Positions 18,888-28,787 of a stretch of 64,000 nt of DNA are shown one piece after another; positions within the stretch are counted from its first letter, which is position 1, and every line of letters starts with the position of its first letter. The notes under the pieces are model-generated. The model was given only the letters and a program-made list of their open reading frames with translations. It ran no database searches and had not been told where the DNA came from. Position numbers and translations under genes: made by a program. The DNA lies in the NCBI GenBank assembly GCA_947066815.1, contig CAMSZT010000002.1, positions 1 through 64,000 of the forward strand, given 5' to 3'. The DNA is from an uncultured Lachnotalea sp. Lineage in GTDB: Bacteria > Bacillota > Clostridia > Lachnospirales > Lachnospiraceae.

Positions 18888-21878
18888 TTGCGAAAAGGGG
18901 GGATGGCGCAGGAGGATGCGCCGGAGAAAATGAAACAGCAGAAGAAAACATGGCAGCAGATCCTGTATGCGCTTCTTTTTCTGACCGTTGTGCTGATCTT
19001 ATTTTATACATACACGATGCAGAACCAGGCGCGCATCCAGGAACAGAACAGGATCTATGCGGAGGACTGCGCCAGGCAGGTGGCAGAACGTATTGAGAGT
19101 GAGTTTGACAATGCCCTGCAGCGGATCCAGAACAGCGCTTATCTGATCAGTACGGACGGAGAGGAACTGAAGATCAACGCCGGAGTGCTACGGGAGATGG
19201 AGGAGAACACCACCTTTGACGCCATCCGTTTTACCAATGCGGACGGTCTGAACCTTGCCTCCAACGGAGAAACCAGCGACAGTTCGGACCGGGATTACTT
19301 TGCCCGCGGGATGCGGGGGGAGAGCGGCGTGGAAACCGTGGCCCAGTCCAGGATCACCGGAAGGCCCATGATGGTTTTTTATGCGCCCATATACCGGGGA
19401 AAAGAGGTTGCCGGAATGTTTCTGGGACTCTATTTTGCGGAGGATTATCTGCAGGACATGGTCTCCGCCAGTTATTTTGGCGAGGCGGCCGACGTCTTCC
19501 TCTGTACGCAGGAGGGCAAGGTGATCGCCGACTCAAACGGAAGCGGCTACGGGGTGGACCTGTTCGATTTCCTGACCGGATCGGGCGTGATCGATAACGG
19601 GACCGCCGAAAAGGCGAGGACCGTGTTCACGGACGGCGGCGAGATCGCCCTCTTGTGCGGAGGAGACTGCAAGACGGACAATCTCTGCGTCGTTGACCTG
19701 CCCGGGCACAAGTATGTCCTTGCGCAGGTATTTCCCAAAAATATCACGCAGGCGATGGTGAGGCGGGCGAATATGGCGGGGGTGAGACTGGAGATCTCCC
19801 TGCTGATCCTGTTTGTGGTCTATATCCTGTTTCTTGCGGTCCATGCGCAGAGGCAGCAGAAGAAGCTGGAAAGAGAGAACAGGCTGATCGGAGACGTGCT
19901 CCGCGGTATGAACATCATCTTCTCTTCCCGGTATCTCATGGTGGATCTGGAAAAGGACCATTATTCCTATATGGCCGGGATCGGCCCCTTAAATACCGGC
20001 ATCCCGATGACAGGCGTTTACAGCGAGATGATCGCGCTCCACGCCGCGGATATCATCGGGGACGACGGGAAAAAGGCATTCCTGGACTTCTGCCGGGCCG
20101 ATACCCTCAGGAAGACTCTTTCTTCCGGAGATTCTGCCGTTCATGAATGCCATGTTTCCCGCCGGGGGAAGGAGGAGTGGGAGCATCTGCTGGCAGTGTG
20201 CCTGGAGCGAAAGGGCGGGACGCCGATGAGGCTTCTATTTGTCCGCCAGAATGTCACGGAGCAGGTGAGCGAACAGCGGGAGCAGCGGCAGGCCCTGCAG
20301 GATGCCCTGATGCAGGCACAGCGTGCCAATCAGGCCAAGACCACCTTCCTGTCCAATATGAGCCATGACATCCGCACGCCCATGAACGCGATCATCGGCT
20401 TTGCCACCATTGCGGACAGCCATATGGAGAACAAGGATCAGGTGCGGGACTGCTTGAAGAAGATCCTCTCCGCCAGCAGCCATCTGCTGGGGCTGATCAA
20501 CGATATCCTGGATATGAGCCGCATCGAGAGCGGAAAGCTGCAGATCCATGAGCAGGAGTGCCATATCCCGGAACTGATGCATGATCTGGTCAATATCATC
20601 CAGCCGCAGGTAAAGGCCAAACAGCTGGAGCTGTCCATGGACACCTTCGGAGTGGTAAATGAGGATATCGTCGCCGACCCGCTGAAACTCAATCAGATCT
20701 TTATCAATCTGATGGGAAATGCGGTCAAATACACTCCCGCGGGAGGGAACGTGACTTTCCGGATCACCCAGCGCGCCTCCTGCCGGCCGGGGTGGGGCGA
20801 TTATATTTTCGCTGTCGAGGATAACGGGATCGGAATGTCGGAAGAGTTTGTGAAGAGGATCTTTGAACCCTTTGAGCGGGAATCGACGGCCACGAGGAGC
20901 GGGATCCAGGGGGCCGGGCTCGGCATGCCCATCACCAAGAGCATTGTCGATATGATGGGGGGAGAGATCACCGTGGAAAGTGAAGCGGGGAAGGGGAGTA
21001 TCTTCACGGTAAGGCTTCCCCTGCGGCTTCAGGAGGCAGAAAAAACCGAAGAACGGATCGGGGAACTGGAGGGACGGCGCCTGCTGGTGGTGGACGATGA
21101 CCGCAGCGTCTGTGAAAACATATGTAAAATGCTGGAAAGCATCGGTATGCGTTCTGAATGGACGACTTCCGGTGAAGAGGCGGTATACCGCGCCAAGTCG
21201 GCCCGCGAGGAGGGGGATCCCTACCACACCTGTCTCATCGACTGTCAGATGCCGGAGACAGACGGCATGGAAACCGCAAGAAGGATCCGCAGCGCGGCGG
21301 GACAGGATACGCCCGTCATCATTTTTACTGCCTACGACTGGACGGACATCGAGGAGGAGGCGAGGCGGGCGGGCGTCACCGCATTCTGCGCCAAGCCGCT
21401 GTTTCTGTCCGACCTTAAGGCGGCGCTTTTGGCGGCGGACCAGACCGGCAGTCCGGGGGCCTGTGCGGCCGGCGCCGCCTGGACGCAGGTGGATTACAGC
21501 GGGAAGAGGCTCCTTCTGGTGGAGGATAACGAGTTAAACCGGGAGATCGCGGAGGTGGTCCTTGAGGAGGCCGGCTTTATGGTCGAGACCGCACCGGACG
21601 GGACCGATGCGGTCGCCATGGTGGAACGGTCGGCGGAGGGGTATTATGACGCCGTGCTGATGGACGTACAGATGCCGGTCATGAACGGATACGAGGCCAC
21701 GAAGGCGATCCGCGGGATGGAGCGGCGGGATGTGAGGATCCTGCCCATCATCGCTATGACGGCCAACGCTATGGAGGAGGATAAGGAGACGGCGCTCAAG
21801 AGCGGGATGAATGCCCATGTGGCAAAGCCTCTGGACATGGAACTGCTCATGAACGTGCTCCGCCGGTTTCTGCATTAA
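18888..21878 (+). CDS. Hybrid sensor histidine kinase with two C-terminal receiver domains
   Basis: Extracellular Cache-like region between two TMs; SHDIRTPMNAIIGF H-box; HATPase; REC1 LIDCQMPETDG; REC2 LMDVQMPVMNG; exact start uncertain. Confidence 0.92.
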   Translation: MRKGGMAQEDAPEKMKQQKKTWQQILYALLFLTVVLILFYTYTMQNQARIQEQNRIYAEDCARQVAERIESEFDNALQRIQNSAYLISTDGEELKINAGVLREMEENTTFDAIRFTNADGLNLASNGETSDSSDRDYFARGMRGESGVETVAQSRITGRPMMVFYAPIYRGKEVAGMFLGLYFAEDYLQDMVSASYFGEAADVFLCTQEGKVIADSNGSGYGVDLFDFLTGSGVIDNGTAEKARTVFTDGGEIALLCGGDCKTDNLCVVDLPGHKYVLAQVFPKNITQAMVRRANMAGVRLEISLLILFVVYILFLAVHAQRQQKKLERENRLIGDVLRGMNIIFSSRYLMVDLEKDHYSYMAGIGPLNTGIPMTGVYSEMIALHAADIIGDDGKKAFLDFCRADTLRKTLSSGDSAVHECHVSRRGKEEWEHLLAVCLERKGGTPMRLLFVRQNVTEQVSEQREQRQALQDALMQAQRANQAKTTFLSNMSHDIRTPMNAIIGFATIADSHMENKDQVRDCLKKILSASSHLLGLINDILDMSRIESGKLQIHEQECHIPELMHDLVNIIQPQVKAKQLELSMDTFGVVNEDIVADPLKLNQIFINLMGNAVKYTPAGGNVTFRITQRASCRPGWGDYIFAVEDNGIGMSEEFVKRIFEPFERESTATRSGIQGAGLGMPITKSIVDMMGGEITVESEAGKGSIFTVRLPLRLQEAEKTEERIGELEGRRLLVVDDDRSVCENICKMLESIGMRSEWTTSGEEAVYRAKSAREEGDPYHTCLIDCQMPETDGMETARRIRSAAGQDTPVIIFTAYDWTDIEEEARRAGVTAFCAKPLFLSDLKAALLAADQTGSPGACAAGAAWTQVDYSGKRLLLVEDNELNREIAEVVLEEAGFMVETAPDGTDAVAMVERSAEGYYDAVLMDVQMPVMNGYEATKAIRGMERRDVRILPIIAMTANAMEEDKETALKSGMNAHVAKPLDMELLMNVLRRFLH

Positions 21879-21911
21879 ACGGGGTGCGGCCCGCCGGGGA
21901 ACGGCATGGGA

Positions 21912-22795
21912 TCATCTCCTGTTTTCTCCGATCGTCTGTAAAAGGCTTTTCTCCGGGTCGGAGGTGTCCTGGGTGAGTTCCCAGATCATGATGCCGCCCA
22001 GGTTTTCTCCGGCGTATCTGGTTTTTCGGGCGATGGTGTCCACGCCGTTGTAATGGACCTCCATGCCGCTAAAGGCGGTGTGGTCTTTGCTCCAGGCGCT
22101 TGGGTCGCTCTCCAGAATAGTTCCGTAGTCTGCCCAGCCGGGCCTGGAATAGAAAGGAACGCCCAGCACCACTTTGTGGGCGGGAAGTCCTCTTGTTTCT
22201 CTCCAGTAGGTTCCGCAGTCCACGGCGAACTGATACGGGGAGTGGCGCTCGCCGTCACCTCCGTCATAGGCCATGACATTGATGAAATCCACGGCGTTTA
22301 ACACGGCGTCTGTGTGGGTGGCGGCATCGTAGTAGATGTTGCCGTCGGCGGTGGCGCCGCTCAAGACCGCCGCCGTCAGGAGCTTGCCCCTGGCGTGGAG
22401 CTTTTCGGACAGCGTGAGCATCAGGGATTCGTACTGTCTGGCGCTGCTGCCGTCGGTCCGGGGATGCTCCCAGTCCATGTCCACGCCGTCGAAGCCGTAT
22501 TCTTCGCACATGGCGAGAATGTTCTCTGCAAGGCGTTCCGTGCCGGCCTCGTCGGCGGTGGCTTCCATGAATACCGGTTCCAGAGGGACGTCCTGATAGC
22601 TCCAGCCGCCCACCGAGAGCAGCACCTTGGCCCCGTTCTCGTGGGCGGAGCCGATCAATGCCGAGGCGGTGTCCGGGTTGTCCAAATCCCGCAGGTCCCC
22701 CTCTGCCGGCCGGCGCACAGCCACAGGGCGGAGGCAAACAGGATGCCGGCGAGAAAGCCGTACAGGATGTGGAGGAATCGCTGTTTTTTATCCAT
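21912..22795 (-). pseudogene. Glycoside hydrolase family 18 (chitinase-like), N-terminal deletion and frameshift
   Basis: FDGVDMDWEHPR catalytic DxxDxDxE-type motif in frame ending at 21912; signal-anchor MDKKQRFLHILYGFLAGILFASALWLCAG starts at 22795 in a different frame; first barrel strand missing. Confidence 0.75.
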
Positions 22796-22881
22796 GGGTC
22801 TCTGCCTCCTTTGGGCCTGTTTTTATTCACTGTCTTCATTATATCGTGGGTGCGGCACCGGCGCAATGGGAACTCAAAGAA

Positions 22882-24216
22882 TTACTGTTTGAGGGTCCGG
22901 CGGCCGGCGAGGAGACGGAGGGTCAGGAGGAAGGTGGACAGCTCCGAGGCGGGGATGACGAGCCACACGCCGTCTGTCCGCAGGAAGGGGGGCAGGATGA
23001 AGAGGCCGATGATCGGAAATCCGAAGGTCCGGAGGAAGGAGATGAGGGCGGAGGATTTCCCGTCGGAGAGGGCGGTGAAGCATGCGGAGGCAAAAATATT
23101 GCAGCCGGAGAAGAGGAAGCTGAAGGAGAAAAGGAAAAAGCCGGTCCGGGCGAGGGTACGGACGGTCTGGTTTTCTCCGGCGAAGATCCCGGCCACGGCC
23201 CCGCCGGCCAGGAGGGAGAACAGGAACAGGAGCAGGGAGACAGCCGTGACGAAGCGAAGGCTGGCCCGGATGATCTTGTTCCGTCTTTTTTTGTTGCCGC
23301 TCCCGCAGTTGTAGCTGATCACGGGGGCGGCTCCCATGGAAAAGCCGATGATCACGGAGGTGAGCAGAAACTGGGAGTAGATGATCACCGTGACGGCGGC
23401 CACGCCGTCTTCCCCGGCAAGCTTCATCATGACGGCGTTGTAGAGGAAGGTGGTGACGGCGGTCGCAAGCTGACTCACCAGCTCGGAGGCCCCGTTGGAA
23501 CTGCTTTTCAGGAGGAAGGACAGATTCAGGCCGGGTCTGCAAAAACGGAGTTCGCCGTGGCCGAGGGAGAAGTATGCGGTGCCAGCCAGAGTCGGGATCA
23601 GGTATCCGATCCCCGTGCCCAGGGCGGCTCCGGCGATCCCCATCTGCAGGCGGACGATGAACAGGTAGTCCAGGATGAGGTTGGCGGTCCCGGCGAGGAC
23701 GGAGAGGAACAGCCCCAGGGAGGGCCTCCCGGCTGTCACAAAGAGGTTCTGGTAGAGCACCTGCATCATGTTGCAGCCGGCGAAGAGGAGCTGGATTCGC
23801 AGATAGTCCCGGCAGTAGGGGAGCAGGAGCCGGCTGGCTCCCAGTCCCAGAATGATCTCGTCGGTGAACAGGAGGCCGACGGCGGTGACGGTCAGACCGA
23901 GAAAGGCTCCGGCTACTATGAGGAGGGTGAAGTTCCTGCGGGCCTCGTCGTTTTTTCCGCCGCCCATGTCTGCCGCAATGACGGCGCTGCCGCCTGCCGC
24001 AAGCATGGTCCCGAGCCCGACGATCAGGTTGATCACGGGGCAGACAATGTTGATGGCGGACAGGGCGTCCGTGTTCACGAAGCGGGCCACGAACAGGGTG
24101 TCCACGACGGTGTAGAGTCCCATGAACAGCATCATGACCATGCCGGGGAGGGCAAAGCGGATCAGGGAGAGGGTGCCGAAATCCCGGGCGAGGGGGTTGG
24201 TTTCAGTCTGGCTCAC
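22882..24216 (-). CDS. MATE family efflux transporter
   Basis: 12-TM-like; LARDFGTLSLIRFALPGMVMMLFMGLYTVVDTLFVARFVNTDALSAINIVCPV. Confidence 0.92.
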   Translation of the reverse strand: MSQTETNPLARDFGTLSLIRFALPGMVMMLFMGLYTVVDTLFVARFVNTDALSAINIVCPVINLIVGLGTMLAAGGSAVIAADMGGGKNDEARRNFTLLIVAGAFLGLTVTAVGLLFTDEIILGLGASRLLLPYCRDYLRIQLLFAGCNMMQVLYQNLFVTAGRPSLGLFLSVLAGTANLILDYLFIVRLQMGIAGAALGTGIGYLIPTLAGTAYFSLGHGELRFCRPGLNLSFLLKSSSNGASELVSQLATAVTTFLYNAVMMKLAGEDGVAAVTVIIYSQFLLTSVIIGFSMGAAPVISYNCGSGNKKRRNKIIRASLRFVTAVSLLLFLFSLLAGGAVAGIFAGENQTVRTLARTGFFLFSFSFLFSGCNIFASACFTALSDGKSSALISFLRTFGFPIIGLFILPPFLRTDGVWLVIPASELSTFLLTLRLLAGRRTLKQ

Positions 24217-24350
24217 GGCTGGTTTCCTCCTTATGTCTGGGGGCCGGTCCGGAACTATGTCCAGGTACCGGTTCTGTGTCTGGTGTGACGGCGTTTCCGG
24301 GCGGGAGTGTGAACTGCTGGACCGGGTATCCGTACTCGACGGACAGCTGT

Positions 24351-24536
24351 CGAATATTCTGACAATATTTCCGGTAAAAGCCCTCTGCGCCGTGGAAGCA
24401 AGACCAGAGAAGGCAGGAGGAACTCTTTTTCGAGTGACTTCTGCGGTTCTGGGCTTGCTGGAATGTTTGGGGCTGCAGGCTTTGGACGGACAAATTGTCA
24501 GGATATTCCTGCAATTTTACCTTTCGCAGTTACTTA
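24351..24536. repeat. Palindromic intergenic element, copy B (degenerate left end)
   Basis: Shares AAAAGCCCTCTGCGCC, GGAAGCAAGACCAGAGAAGGCAGGAGG, GACTTCTGCGGTTCTGGGCTTGCTGGA, CTGCAGGCTTTGGACGGA with copies A/C; GAATATTCTGACAAT pairs ATTGTCAGGATATTC. Confidence 0.8.
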
Positions 24537-24678
24537 GGATATTATAGCGCAAAATGTAAAGTTTTTTTTCATGATTCTTGCTCAAAGAACTTTTTGTTTA
24601 CTTTTGGCTGTCCTTGGGGTATGGTAGAGAGGAGTGATCTTGGCGTCGCGGAAAGGCGGGGCGGAATGGGGGGGGAGG

Positions 24679-25164
24679 ATGGATGTCGCAGGATACTTGA
24701 AAAAGGCCATGGGGCGTATTCACGGCGCCGGCAGGGACTGTCCGGAGAATGCGGACGGAAAACTCCGGATCCGTGCGGAGCGGGACAGTGTGTGCATGGG
24801 GGACGACTGCGATGCGCCCAACACCAGGTATCTGGACTACGGGCCGGATGAGCGGCTGTCGGAATTTATGGATTCCGTGGCAAACTATGTGCCTTTGATG
24901 AGGGAGGCCGTGTGGAGCGTCACATGGGAGGGCCGGACGATCGCCTACCTGGTCTTTGACGAGAAGGGGGATCATCTGTGTGAGCTTGCCGTGCCGGACG
25001 GCAGGGTATCGGAGCTTGCCGGGAAGCGCATCTATTGTCGGTATTACCACCGTTACAGCCTGCTGGATCACAAGGCCGTGCCGCCGGCTGAGTTATATCC
25101 GGAATGCGGGACGCTTCTGGAAAAGGTTAAGATCCATGAGAGGAAGGCCGAGGAGGGAATATGA
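24679..25164 (+). CDS. Hypothetical protein
   Basis: RBS ggggggagg before ATG; 161 aa with no family recognised. Confidence 0.55.
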   Translation: MDVAGYLKKAMGRIHGAGRDCPENADGKLRIRAERDSVCMGDDCDAPNTRYLDYGPDERLSEFMDSVANYVPLMREAVWSVTWEGRTIAYLVFDEKGDHLCELAVPDGRVSELAGKRIYCRYYHRYSLLDHKAVPPAELYPECGTLLEKVKIHERKAEEGI

Positions 25165-25538
25165 AATTAGTAAAGCTGACGCCTCACATTTATTACAGCG
25201 AGCCGGAACGGGAGACGGACCGTCCGGTGCTGGGATACATTGCGGGCGATAAAAGAGCCGTCATGGTGGACGCCGGCAATTCCAGGGCGCATTATGAAGC
25301 CTACCGGGAATTGCTGCGGGCGCATCGGCTGCGGATGCCGGAGGAGAGGATCGTATTTATCAGAGATATCTATGGGGACGACTGGTACCAGGGAAGAAAA
25401 CGGGATCGGATAAAACAAGGGCGCTTTATCAGGCGCTTGACGAGATTGATTTCGGACTCGCGGTTCCCGGACACAGTGAGCCCGTCTCCAAGGAATGGCT
25501 GATGGGATTTCTGGAGCAGTTTCTCAGGAAATGCTGAT
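25161..25538 (+). pseudogene. MBL-fold metallohydrolase remnant with internal deletion and frameshift
   Basis: N-term MKLVKLTPHIYYSEPERETDRPVLGYIAGDKRAVMVDAGNS; C-term RALYQALDEIDFGLAVPGHSEPVSKEWLMGFLEQFLRKC* in another frame; HxHxDH motif absent. Confidence 0.75.
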
Positions 25539-25761
25539 CAGATCATCGTTTTCCTAACCTGGATGAGACAGAACCGAAATTTTGCCATTCTGTGCAGGAT
25601 TTCATTGTTAAGTGTCTAAAGAACGGCTGACGGTATTTCGGTGAGGATATCCGGAGGCTTGGAGGGGTGGCAGGCACGGCAGGATAAGGGCCTGCCGGAT
25701 TTAAGGCGCCGCATCACGGAGTGATGGCAGGGCTTAGGACAGATGGAAGTGAGGGGAAACC

Positions 25762-26346
25762 ATGACAGAGAGGGAAAAGATGCTGGCCGGGGAGCTTTAT
25801 GACTGCGGGGATGCCGAATTGTTGTCGCGGTGGCATAAGGCAAAGGATCTGGTGAGGGCGTATAACCTTGTGGATTCAGAAGATCGTGAGGAAAAGGACA
25901 GGATTTTAGGGGAATTGCTGGGGGGAAGAGGGGAAAACCTCTGAATCACGGCCCCGTTTTTTGTCGACTATGGCAATAATATCTATTTCGGGAATCATTG
26001 TGAGGTGAATATGAACTGTACGTTTCTGGATGACAATGTCATTCAGATCGGGGATCATGTCCTGATCGCTCCCAACGTGCAGATCTATACGGCTTTTCAC
26101 CCGACCAATGCCCTTGACCGATTTGGGGAGCCGAAAGCGGATGGTTCCTTTGAGTTCTGCAAAACGCAGACGGCTCCTGTCAGGATCGGGAACGATGTGT
26201 GGATCGGCGGCGGGGCCATTATCCTGCCGGGGGTGACGATCGGGAACAATGTCGTGATCGGAGCGGGAAGTGTCGTCACAAGGGATGTCCCGGACCACAC
26301 CGTGGCCTGCGGCAATCCCTGCCGGGTGATGAGGGAGAATAAATAG
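25762..26346 (+). pseudogene. Maltose/sugar O-acetyltransferase interrupted by in-frame TGA
   Basis: MTEREKMLAGELYDCGDAELLSRWHKAKDLVRAYN...[35 protein letters not shown]...PCRVMRENK; both halves in the same frame, stop at 25942-25944. Confidence 0.85.
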
Positions 26347-26402
26347 GAAGAATGACCGGCGCATTGCTATGGAGTTTTTGATTTACATGGGGGGATGGCC
26401 GG

Positions 26403-26819
26403 ATGGCAACGTGGAGCGGGATTCGAAAAAAACTTGAGAGGGAATATTTGGCGCAATGTCTGCGGGGCCATATTCAATATTATGCAACATCTTATAGCAA
26501 AAGCCCGGATCATGAAGGGCGGGCGGCGATCCGGTATGACGGAAAAGAGATCATGAAGGGGTGCTATTGGAATAATTGGACGAAGGCGGAATAGTTTGAC
26601 AATCAGAGTATTGAGAAAAGCCTGATGAGCGATGACCTGATCGTGAGAATTTTTGCAATACTTGACCGAAGAGTCGGGAAGCGAAAACTGCGTTTGATCC
26701 AAAAGCAGATCGAGAAGGAGCCGGGGCCCTTCCGGGAGTTTTTTGCCATTCGTGCGAAGGCCGAGGGGCTTAAGCCGGAAGAGGACTTTGATAAAAAAGG
26801 AGTGGATTTTGATGAATGA
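26403..26819 (+). pseudogene. Hypothetical protein interrupted by in-frame TAG
   Basis: MATWSGIRKKLEREYLAQCLRGHIQYYATSYSKSPDHEGRAAIRYDGKEIMKG...WTKAE*FDNQSIEKSLMSDDLIVRIFAILDRRVGKRKL; same frame both sides, stop 26592-26594. Confidence 0.7.
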
Positions 26820-27372
26820 GGTTTTGACATTTGCGAGCAGGGAGGAATTCAGGGAATGGCTTTCCCGGAACTGTCTGTCGGAGGAGGGCGTCTGGCTGTT
26901 GTTTGGAAAGGTTGGCGGGCCAAAGACTATAAAGGCGGGGGAGGCGCTGGAGGAGGCGCTCTGCTTCGGATGGATCGACGGGCAGATGAAAAGCATCGAC
27001 GAGAAGTCTTACAGAAAGTATTTTTCCCTGCGCAGGGAGAAGAGCAAATGGTCGGAGAAGAATAAGGCCCTGGTCAGGAGCCTGGAGGAGCGGGGGCTTA
27101 TGACGGACTTCGGAAGGCGGAAAATCGAGGAGGCCAAACAGAACGGCCAGTGGGACGCTCCGAAGGCGGCGGCGGTCACGGAGGAGGATATCGCCGGGCT
27201 TTCGGCGCTGCTTTCGGGGTATGAGCCCGCCTTCACGAATTTTAAGGCCATGTCCCTGTCTGTGAAGAAGACCTACACACGGGCGTATTTTGAAGCAAAG
27301 ACGGATGCGGGGAGGGAGAAGCGGCTGGCCTGGATGGTAGACCGGCTGAACCGGAATCTGAAACCGATGTAG
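26812..27372 (+). CDS. YdeI/OmpD-associated family protein
   Basis: ALCFGWIDGQMKSIDEKSYRKYFSLRREKSKWSEKNKALVRSLEERGLMTDFGRRKIEEAKQNGQWD. Confidence 0.87.
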   Translation: MNEVLTFASREEFREWLSRNCLSEEGVWLLFGKVGGPKTIKAGEALEEALCFGWIDGQMKSIDEKSYRKYFSLRREKSKWSEKNKALVRSLEERGLMTDFGRRKIEEAKQNGQWDAPKAAAVTEEDIAGLSALLSGYEPAFTNFKAMSLSVKKTYTRAYFEAKTDAGREKRLAWMVDRLNRNLKPM

Positions 27373-27442
27373 GGGCTGGCACTGCCTTGAGTAAAACGGC
27401 AAAATTTTGGTTCCGGTTTATCCGGGTTAGCGTGGAGGGAGA

Positions 27443-28210
27443 ATGAAAGTGACGAGGGAAGAGCAGTTGATACGGTCCTGGAAGCGGGAGGAAGCCGAAG
27501 CTCATGTTCATGGATGGGATTTTTCTCATATCGAGGGACGGTATGAGGCGGGGGACGACCTTCCCTGGGATTATGACGGGATCGTCCGGGAATACCTGAG
27601 GGACGACATGACGCTCCTGGACTATGACACCGGAGGGGGAGAATATTTGCTGTCCCTGGGGCATCCTTATTCTAAGACGGCGGCCACGGAGGGGTATCCG
27701 CCCAATGTGGAGTTATGCGAACGGAGGCTTAAGCCTCTGGGAATTGACCTGCGCCGATGTGACGATCCCTCGGACATTCCCTTTCCGGACGGGTCCTTTG
27801 ACATCATGATCAACCGGCACGGGTCCTTTGACCCGCAGGAGATCTTCCGGCTGCTGCGAAAGGGCGGGATCTTCGTTACGCAGCAGGTCGGGAGCGACAA
27901 CGACAGGGAGCTGGTGGAACTGGTGCTGCCGGGATGTGAGAAGCCCTTTCCGCATCTGAATCTGAAAGAGCAGAGGCGGGCCTTCGAGGAGGCGGGCTTT
28001 GCCATCCTCAGGGCGGAGGAGGCGTACCGGCCCATCGTCTTTTACGACGTGGGAGCCTTTGTCTGGTTTGCACGCATCATCGCGTGGGAGTTTCCGGGCT
28101 TTTCGGTGGACGGATGCCTGGAGTGCCTGCTTGAACTGCAAAAAAAGGTAGACCAAGAGGGAAAGATCGAGGGGCGGATCCATAGGTATCTGATCGTCGC
28201 CGGAAAATAG
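27443..28210 (+). CDS. Class I SAM-dependent methyltransferase
   Basis: LLDYDTGGGEYLLSLGHPYSKTAATEGYPPNVELCERRL...FPDGSFDIMINRH. Confidence 0.87.
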   Translation: MKVTREEQLIRSWKREEAEAHVHGWDFSHIEGRYEAGDDLPWDYDGIVREYLRDDMTLLDYDTGGGEYLLSLGHPYSKTAATEGYPPNVELCERRLKPLGIDLRRCDDPSDIPFPDGSFDIMINRHGSFDPQEIFRLLRKGGIFVTQQVGSDNDRELVELVLPGCEKPFPHLNLKEQRRAFEEAGFAILRAEEAYRPIVFYDVGAFVWFARIIAWEFPGFSVDGCLECLLELQKKVDQEGKIEGRIHRYLIVAGK

Positions 28211-28236
28211 CGCATGTCCCCGGCGGGACGGGCACC

Positions 28237-28686
28237 ATGCACGTCGTGTTTGACCGGCTGAGATCGAAGGCGGGAGTGCCGCTGATTGGCATTCCGGAGA
28301 CGGCCGCCGAGGCGGCCCTGGCCAAAGGATATAAAAGAGTCGGACTTCTTGGGACGATCTTCACCATGGAGCAGGATTTTCTGAGCGGGGCCTTTGTCAC
28401 AAGGGGGATCGAGGTCATGGTTCCCCCTGCCGCGGGGCGTGCCCTCGTCCACCGGCGGATCTCGGAGGAACTGGAGTACGGGGTGGTGAAGGAGGAGTCT
28501 GTAAAGGAACTGCTCTTCGTCATTGAGAAGATGAGAAGGGAATCGGGCATCGAGGCGGTGATCCTGGGATGCACGGAGCTGCCGCTGGCGCTGAATGCGG
28601 GCAACTGCCCGGTGGACTGCCTGGACATCATGGAGCTTCACATCCAAAGGCTCGTGGAGCTGCTGGAGGAGCAGGCGATCGGGTAG
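28237..28686 (+). pseudogene. Aspartate/glutamate racemase, N-terminally truncated
   Basis: MHVVFDRL...VPLIGIPETAAEAALAKGYKRVGLLGTIFTMEQDFL...AVILGCTELPLAL; starts at the (N)TMH motif, N-terminal subdomain absent. Confidence 0.7.
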
Positions 28687-28717
28687 GGGAGAGTTCGTTT
28701 TTTCCTACGCACAAAAA

Positions 28718-28752
28718 AAGCAACGTCTCTGAAGGTGAAACAGAGACGTTAC
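28718..28752 (-). terminator. Rho-independent terminator
   Basis: AACGTCTCTG..CAGAGACGTT with T-run on the minus strand. Confidence 0.7.
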
Positions 28753-28787
28753 TCCCCGGTTTACAGGCTGTCCGTGAAGGCTCGCCG

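Noticed and set aside
22627-24288. 553-aa plus-strand ORF opposite the MATE gene
   Set aside because: G/E/D-rich antisense translation of a clear transporter; no RBS or family.
25942-25944. TGA as a selenocysteine codon
   Set aside because: Family does not use catalytic Cys here, other neighbouring genes also have simple lesions, and I see no obvious SECIS; point mutation is more likely, though not excluded.
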